From: Euzebyales bacterium
GTDB lineage: Bacteria; Actinomycetota; Nitriliruptoria; Euzebyales; JAHELV01
Assembly (NCBI GenBank): GCA_036374135.1
Contig: DASUUK010000041.1
Location: forward strand, 1 to 64,000
Length of the DNA: 64,000 bases
Direction of reading: 5' to 3'
Positions 60,199-64,000 of the stretch are shown here, in pieces. The position numbers were made by a program, and so were the translations under genes. The notes beneath the pieces are model-generated. The model was not told the origin of the DNA, searched no databases, and saw only the letters and a list, made by a program, of their open reading frames with translations. Numbering within the stretch: the first letter of the stretch is position 1; each line of letters opens with the position of its first letter.

Positions 60199-60464
60199 CA
60201 GTCCATCGTCGCTCCTCTCACGTCGCGATACACCGTGGCCCCGGAGACGTACGAGTCAAAGCGCTCCGAACGCTGCAGTTCCATCGCGATGACCGGGCCG
60301 GCGAAGGGGAACGTCAGCAGTGCGCGGAACACGCCTGAGATGCCGGCGAACGACAGGTCGGCCACGGTGTCGTCGTCGGCGGACCGGTCACACTCGGCGA
60401 TCGCCGTCCCGAAGCCGGCGCCCAGCGTCGCCGTCGGCACCCCCCGGCCCGATGCTGGCGCCAC
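60198..60464 (-). CDS. unrecognised 88-aa open frame, probably a fragment
   Basis: I do not recognise this 88-aa frame. Residues ~30-88 look protein-like (ADLSFAGISGVFRALLTFPF, then AGPVIAMELQRSERFDSYVS) with one hydrophobic segment. The first 30 are low-complexity and may not be translated. Its stop overlaps the methyltransferase start. It could be the 3' remnant of a larger gene whose earlier parts are in other frames around 60470-60600 (NFLDEMVHGRTPLRHALG). Treat it as possible only. Confidence 0.35.
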   Translation of the reverse strand: MAPASGRGVPTATLGAGFGTAIAECDRSADDDTVADLSFAGISGVFRALLTFPFAGPVIAMELQRSERFDSYVSGATVYRDVRGATMD

Positions 60465-60467
60465 CGA

Positions 60468-60930
60468 TCAGGCGGACCAGCCCGATGCCGGTCGGCCGAG
60501 TGCGTGGCGCAGCGGCGTCCGACCGTGGACCATCTCGTCGAGGAAGTTGGGGTCGGGTGGGCGCAGACCGGTGACCCGCCGCAGCACACCGATGACCACT
60601 GCCCGTGCGGCCGCCGTCTCCTGCTCCGCGGCGACCGTCTGGTCGTACACCGACCACGCGCCGCCGAACACCCGCGTTGCACCGTCACGCAGCTCGACGA
60701 TGGCATCGACGCGTTCGAGCAGCGTGCGATCGTGGCTGACGACCAGCAGGACGCCGGGGAAGTCGACCAGCGCTGCGTACAGATCCGCGCGGCCTCCGGC
60801 ATCGAGGTTGTTGGTCGGCTCGTCGAGCAGCAGGACGCCGGGCGGGTCCAGCAACAGCGCGCGAGACCGAGCAGTGTCGACGTGCCGGCGTCAGGGTAGT
60901 CCGGCCAGCGCGGTGCGTCGAGGCGATCTG
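60468..60930 (-). pseudogene. remnant of an ABC-F-type ATPase
   Basis: One frame (to 60468) begins LLLDPPGVLLLDEPTNNLDA, with VVSHDRTLLERVDAIVELRD and FGGAWSVYDQTVAAEQETAA, the second ATPase half of an ABC-F protein from Walker B onward. Upstream, the frame breaks with a stop near 60891. A frame one base off gives DAGTSTLLGLAR, lacking a real LSGGE signature. The Walker A and linker regions are missing. After QETAA the sequence no longer resembles ABC-F, suggesting a chimeric join. Confidence 0.7.
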
Positions 60931-60947
60931 GGGAACAATTGAGCGCA

Positions 60948-62801
60948 ATGCGTGGAGAAGTGACCCCGCACGCGGCGCTGGGGATGCCCGCGCCGCGCGT
61001 CGAGCGGCGGATCACCTCCGAGGGCGACATCGTGCTGCGGTCCGAGCTCGAGCTGGGGCGGTACGCGACCAATGTCGGCGAGTGGCTGACCGCCCGCGCA
61101 ACGAACGACCCTGACCGCGTGTTCCTCGCGCAGCGGGACCTGTCCGGCGACGGATGGGCGCAGCTGTCGTTCCGCGTGGCGCACACGCGGGCGTGCGCCG
61201 TCTCGCAGGCGCTGCTCGACCGGGGTCTCGGCCCCGAACGGCCGGTGATGATCCTGTCGGGGGCGAGTCTGGACCACGGCGTGCTGTCGCTGGCGTGCCA
61301 GCTCGTCGGTGTCCCCGTGGTGCCCGTCTCCGTCGCCTACAGCCTGCTGTCGGACGACCACGTCAAGGTCCGGGCCATACACGACGAGGTGACCCCCGGT
61401 CTGGTGTTCGCCGAGGACGGCGCCGCCTTCGCCGACGCGCTGAGCGCGGTGTCCGACGGCGGCGCCGAGCTGGTGGTGGGCGCCGGGGAACCCGAGGGAC
61501 TGACGACCACGGCGTTCCGCACGCTTGCGGCGACCACCGTGACCGACGACGTGGGCCGGGCGGCCGCGTCCGTCGGACCTGACACCGTCGCCAAGATCCT
61601 GTACACGTCCGGGTCGACCGGGCGGCCCAAGGGCGTGGTCAACACCCACCGCATGCTGTGCGCCAACATGCAGCAGCTGCGCCAGGTGTGGCCGTTCCTG
61701 GAGGACACGCCGCCGGTGCTGCTCGACTGGATGCCGTGGAACCACACGTTCGGCGGCAACCACGACACCAACATGGTGCTGCGCTTCGGCGGGTCGCTGT
61801 ACATCGACGACGGTCGCCCCACACCGGATCGGATCGGCCGCACGGTGCGCAACCTGCGGAGCGTCCACCCTACGATCGCGCTCAACGTGCCGGCCGGCTA
61901 CGGCGCCCTGCTGCCGTTCCTCGAGTCCGACGACGGGCTCGCGGCCGGCTTCTTCGAGCGGCTGCAGGTCATCTTCTACGCGGCCGCTGCGCTCCCCCAG
62001 GACCTGTGGGACCGCCTGCAGCGCCTGATCGACCGGTTCGCCGACCATCCGGTCGTGATGACCTCCGCGTGGGGCGCCACGGAGACCGCGCCGATGGCCA
62101 CGTCGGCGCACTTCCCGCTCGAGCGGGCCGGCAACCTCGGTGTGCCGGTGCCGGGGGTCGAGCTCAAGCTCGTCGACGCCGGCGACACCCTCGAGGTACG
62201 CGTGCGGGGCCCGAACGTGACCCCCGGCTACCACCGTCGACCGGAGCTCACCGCGGAGGCGTTCGATCACGACGGGTTCTACCGGATCGGTGACGCAGTG
62301 CGGTTGGCCGACCCTGACGATCCGTCCGCAGGACTGCTGTTCGACGGCAGGGTCGCCGAGGACTTCAAGCTGTCGACGGGCACGAAGGTTCCCGTCGGAA
62401 AGCTACGGGTCGACCTGATCGCCGCGCTGTCACCGCTGGTGACCGACGCCGTCATCACGGGCCACGACCGCGACCACGTCGGCGCGCTCGTGTGGCTCCA
62501 CGACGCCGAACTCGCGCGCACGGTCGGCGCGGGCCACGACGATTCCCGCCCGTTGGCGGACGACCCCGCGGTCCGTGATGCGCTGCGGGAACGGTTGGCC
62601 GCCTACAACGCGCGGCAACGCGGCTCATCGACGATCGTCCACGGACTGGTCGTGCTGACGGACCCGCCCTCGTTCGACGCCGGCGAGATCACCGACAAGG
62701 GCTACATCAACCAGCGCGCGACGCTTCGACGCCGCGCGGGGGACGTCGCGAAGCTGGACGCCGATCCGCCCGACGACAGCGTCATCGGCGCCGAGCGGTG
62801 A
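60948..62801 (+). CDS. feruloyl-CoA synthase-like acyl-CoA ligase
   Basis: A 617-aa AMP-forming ligase of the ANL superfamily. The AMP motif is ILYTSGSTGRPKGVVNTHRM, and the adenylate region MTSAWGATETAPMATSAHFP with GVPVPGVELKLVDAGDTLEV follows. The hinge/core 10 region has GLLFDGRVAEDFKLSTGTKV. TSAWGATETAP and DWMPWNHTFGGNHDTNMVLR are typical of feruloyl-CoA synthases, but other aryl or long-chain acids are possible. ATG 60948 is given; TTG 60939 is an alternative. No vanillin or hydratase gene lies nearby. Confidence 0.87.
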   Translation: MRGEVTPHAALGMPAPRVERRITSEGDIVLRSELELGRYATNVGEWLTARATNDPDRVFLAQRDLSGDGWAQLSFRVAHTRACAVSQALLDRGLGPERPVMILSGASLDHGVLSLACQLVGVPVVPVSVAYSLLSDDHVKVRAIHDEVTPGLVFAEDGAAFADALSAVSDGGAELVVGAGEPEGLTTTAFRTLAATTVTDDVGRAAASVGPDTVAKILYTSGSTGRPKGVVNTHRMLCANMQQLRQVWPFLEDTPPVLLDWMPWNHTFGGNHDTNMVLRFGGSLYIDDGRPTPDRIGRTVRNLRSVHPTIALNVPAGYGALLPFLESDDGLAAGFFERLQVIFYAAAALPQDLWDRLQRLIDRFADHPVVMTSAWGATETAPMATSAHFPLERAGNLGVPVPGVELKLVDAGDTLEVRVRGPNVTPGYHRRPELTAEAFDHDGFYRIGDAVRLADPDDPSAGLLFDGRVAEDFKLSTGTKVPVGKLRVDLIAALSPLVTDAVITGHDRDHVGALVWLHDAELARTVGAGHDDSRPLADDPAVRDALRERLAAYNARQRGSSTIVHGLVVLTDPPSFDAGEITDKGYINQRATLRRRAGDVAKLDADPPDDSVIGAER

Positions 62802-62817
62802 ACCCCCCGAACCGTGG

Positions 62818-63747
62818 TCAGTGACGCACGTGGAGACGGACCACGCTGCCGGCCGTCGACGACCGCACCTGCGCGAGATCGCACACCTCGTTGACGATCC
62901 ACAGCCCGCGCGCGTCGTGCTCGTCGGCACCCGGTGCCATCCTTCCCATCAGCGGATCGGTGATCGACCCACCGTCGCGGATGTCGCACACGACCCCTTC
63001 GGCGGTCACCCACATGCGCACGTCGGCGCCACCACCGGCGTACATGAGGCTGTTGCTGGCGACCTCGTTGGCGGCCAGCACGAGGTCGTCAACCCGTTCC
63101 GGCGCCAGACCCGCCGACCTGGCCTCTGCGCGCACGAACGCGCGCAGTTGCGCGAGCCGGCCGGGTCGCAGGACGTGTCCGACCGCCGTCCGCGGTGGCT
63201 CGGGCAGCGGCTCGTCGAGCACCGGGCGGATCGCGTCCACGCCCGGGTACGTCTGGCTCGCGCGCTCGTGCCGCCCATCGACGACGATGGGATGGCTGCG
63301 CTCCGCCTCGTCGATGATCGCCGTCGACAGGTCGCTCACGTCGTACGGGCAGCGCAGCCAGAAGCCGTCGGCCTCGGCGAACGCGACGTTCAGCAGCGCC
63401 TCCGCGTGCTGATGCTCGACGAGATCGGCGCCGTCCGCGCGCACCGCCGAGATCGGCTCGCCGACCCCGCGGACCGCGCGCCCGGGGTGGGCGTCGACCA
63501 GCGCGTGCCAGGCCGGAATGATCCGGGACGGGTTGCGCCCGACCTGCGCCCTGTCGGCAAGCGTGACCAGGTCGTGGTCCGCCCAGGACCGCAGACGCTC
63601 GATCCTGTCCGCTGCCGCGACGACGAGCACCGGCTCGCCGAGCGCGACGGCATCGGTCAGGAACGGCGACACCGCGTCGTCGAACGCCACCGCGCCGTCG
63701 TAGAGCAGTGCGTCGTGTCGGAATGGTCGCTGCGTGGTCCTGCCCAC
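62818..63747 (-). CDS. MEDS-domain sensor with anti-sigma-type HATPase
   Basis: A 309-aa cytoplasmic protein. The N-terminal half (~1-170) matches the MEDS/DcmR sensory domain (FRHDALLYDGAVAFDDAVSP; VLVVAAADRIERLRSWADHD; LRCPYDVSDLSTAIIDEAER). The C-terminal ~120 residues are an RsbW-type HATPase (DDLVLAANEVASNSLMYAGG, N box; CDIRDGGSITDPLMGRMAPG, G box; GLWIVNEVCDLAQV). It lacks a HisKA domain, so it is probably an anti-sigma/partner-switch regulator rather than a true histidine kinase. GTG 63747 is the likely start. A possible -10 box TAGGGT lies ~70 bases upstream. Confidence 0.85.
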   Translation of the reverse strand: MGRTTQRPFRHDALLYDGAVAFDDAVSPFLTDAVALGEPVLVVAAADRIERLRSWADHDLVTLADRAQVGRNPSRIIPAWHALVDAHPGRAVRGVGEPISAVRADGADLVEHQHAEALLNVAFAEADGFWLRCPYDVSDLSTAIIDEAERSHPIVVDGRHERASQTYPGVDAIRPVLDEPLPEPPRTAVGHVLRPGRLAQLRAFVRAEARSAGLAPERVDDLVLAANEVASNSLMYAGGGADVRMWVTAEGVVCDIRDGGSITDPLMGRMAPGADEHDARGLWIVNEVCDLAQVRSSTAGSVVRLHVRH

Positions 63748-64000
63748 GGCTGTCTCAGACCCCTCTCCGCCGATTGTGCAGGTGCGCGGACGCTGTCCCC
63801 CTCCTTGCACCCTACCGGTTCGGCCAGCGCGTCTCCGGAGCGGGCGACCCGCTACCAGGGTGCAGGCGCCCAGGCGCGTCGCAGTGACCGCGCGGAGGCG
63901 CGCACGGTCGGTCGCTACCATTGATGCGCGTCTGACGATGGGCGCGCGGGTACGGATCAGGCGATCGGGTTCTTCCAACGCCTGCGGGCGACGACGTCAA
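63748..64000. other. right-edge region without a supported gene
   Basis: About 250 bases with no coding frame of convincing composition. It contains the likely promoter of the MEDS gene (TAGGGT on the minus strand, ~63812-63817). The next gene presumably lies beyond the window. Confidence 0.5.

Noticed and set aside
1-64000. tRNA, rRNA or integrated phage/transposon
   Set aside because: No T-loop GTTCGANNC in a cloverleaf context, no rRNA-like stretch, and no integrase, transposase or phage structural genes were recognised.

Overview
The window is about 70% GC chromosomal DNA with genes packed on both strands and no tRNA, rRNA, prophage, transposase or CRISPR array that I can see. The gene content points to a free-living, probably aerobic actinobacterium: menaquinone synthesis (menB), F420/FMN luciferase-like oxidoreductases, a DosRS-like two-component pair with CBS and pyridoxamine-oxidase-like neighbours, a Nur-type nickel regulator, LAL-type regulators, a DUF5808 protein, and many genes with a -10 box only 6-9 bases before the start codon (leaderless style). 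A deep-branching lineage such as the Nitriliruptoria would fit, but that is a guess from style, not a measured placement.

Left part (1-22 kb): a 52-bp tandem repeat joined to a long palindrome opens the window, then an AbiEi/DUF559-like nuclease gene, dinB, a cyclase-family hydrolase, two transporters (LysE and EamA) with an XRE-cupin regulator, an rpiA/enoyl-CoA hydratase pair, and a two-gene trans-3-hydroxy-L-proline pathway (dehydratase and Pyr2C reductase). A MetE-like/MBL pair, a palindrome-flanked BtrH-like gene, a PHA-depolymerase-type esterase with its ribbon-helix-helix regulator, a DsbA-like protein, menB, a decayed MMPL exporter with a TetR gene, idi overlapping prfC, and an ECF sigma factor follow.

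Middle (22-38 kb): a LAL regulator and a Sll1717-like P-loop ATPase precede a five-gene operon (LLM flavin oxidoreductase, CCG-type Fe-S protein, GlcD-like FAD oxidase, an 80-aa protein, aldehyde dehydrogenase), its last four genes joined by ATGA overlaps. It faces a divergent unit: a TauD/GBBH-like oxygenase and an HD-domain diiron oxygenase with an overlapping start, plus a divergent LysR gene. This pair strongly resembles TmpA/TmpB, which turn 2-trimethylaminoethylphosphonate into glycine betaine and phosphate. This is the most interesting metabolic neighbourhood in the window.

Right part (38-64 kb): MalY-like lyase, an Hsp20 gene with a striking AT-rich promoter, an ATP-grasp ligase ending inside a perfect bidirectional terminator, a DosR-regulon-like block (PNPOx, CBS, response regulator, GAF-GAF kinase), a cyclopropane-fatty-acid synthase relative, an LLM oxidoreductase, a GH1 beta-glucosidase, then nur with a Nur-box-controlled nikMN-nikQ-nikO nickel importer. 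A frameshifted quinone-oxidoreductase gene, DUF1697, an ArsR-AHSA1 fusion with a double palindromic operator, malate synthase G with GlcG, an ArsR regulator, a sulfotransferase, a methyltransferase beside the remains of an ABC-F gene, a feruloyl-CoA-synthase-like ligase and a MEDS/HATPase sensor close the window.

A family of same-orientation ~60-bp palindromes (five copies) flanks two single accessory genes (268-1275 and 12871-14193), suggesting cassette-like movement or a shared terminator role.
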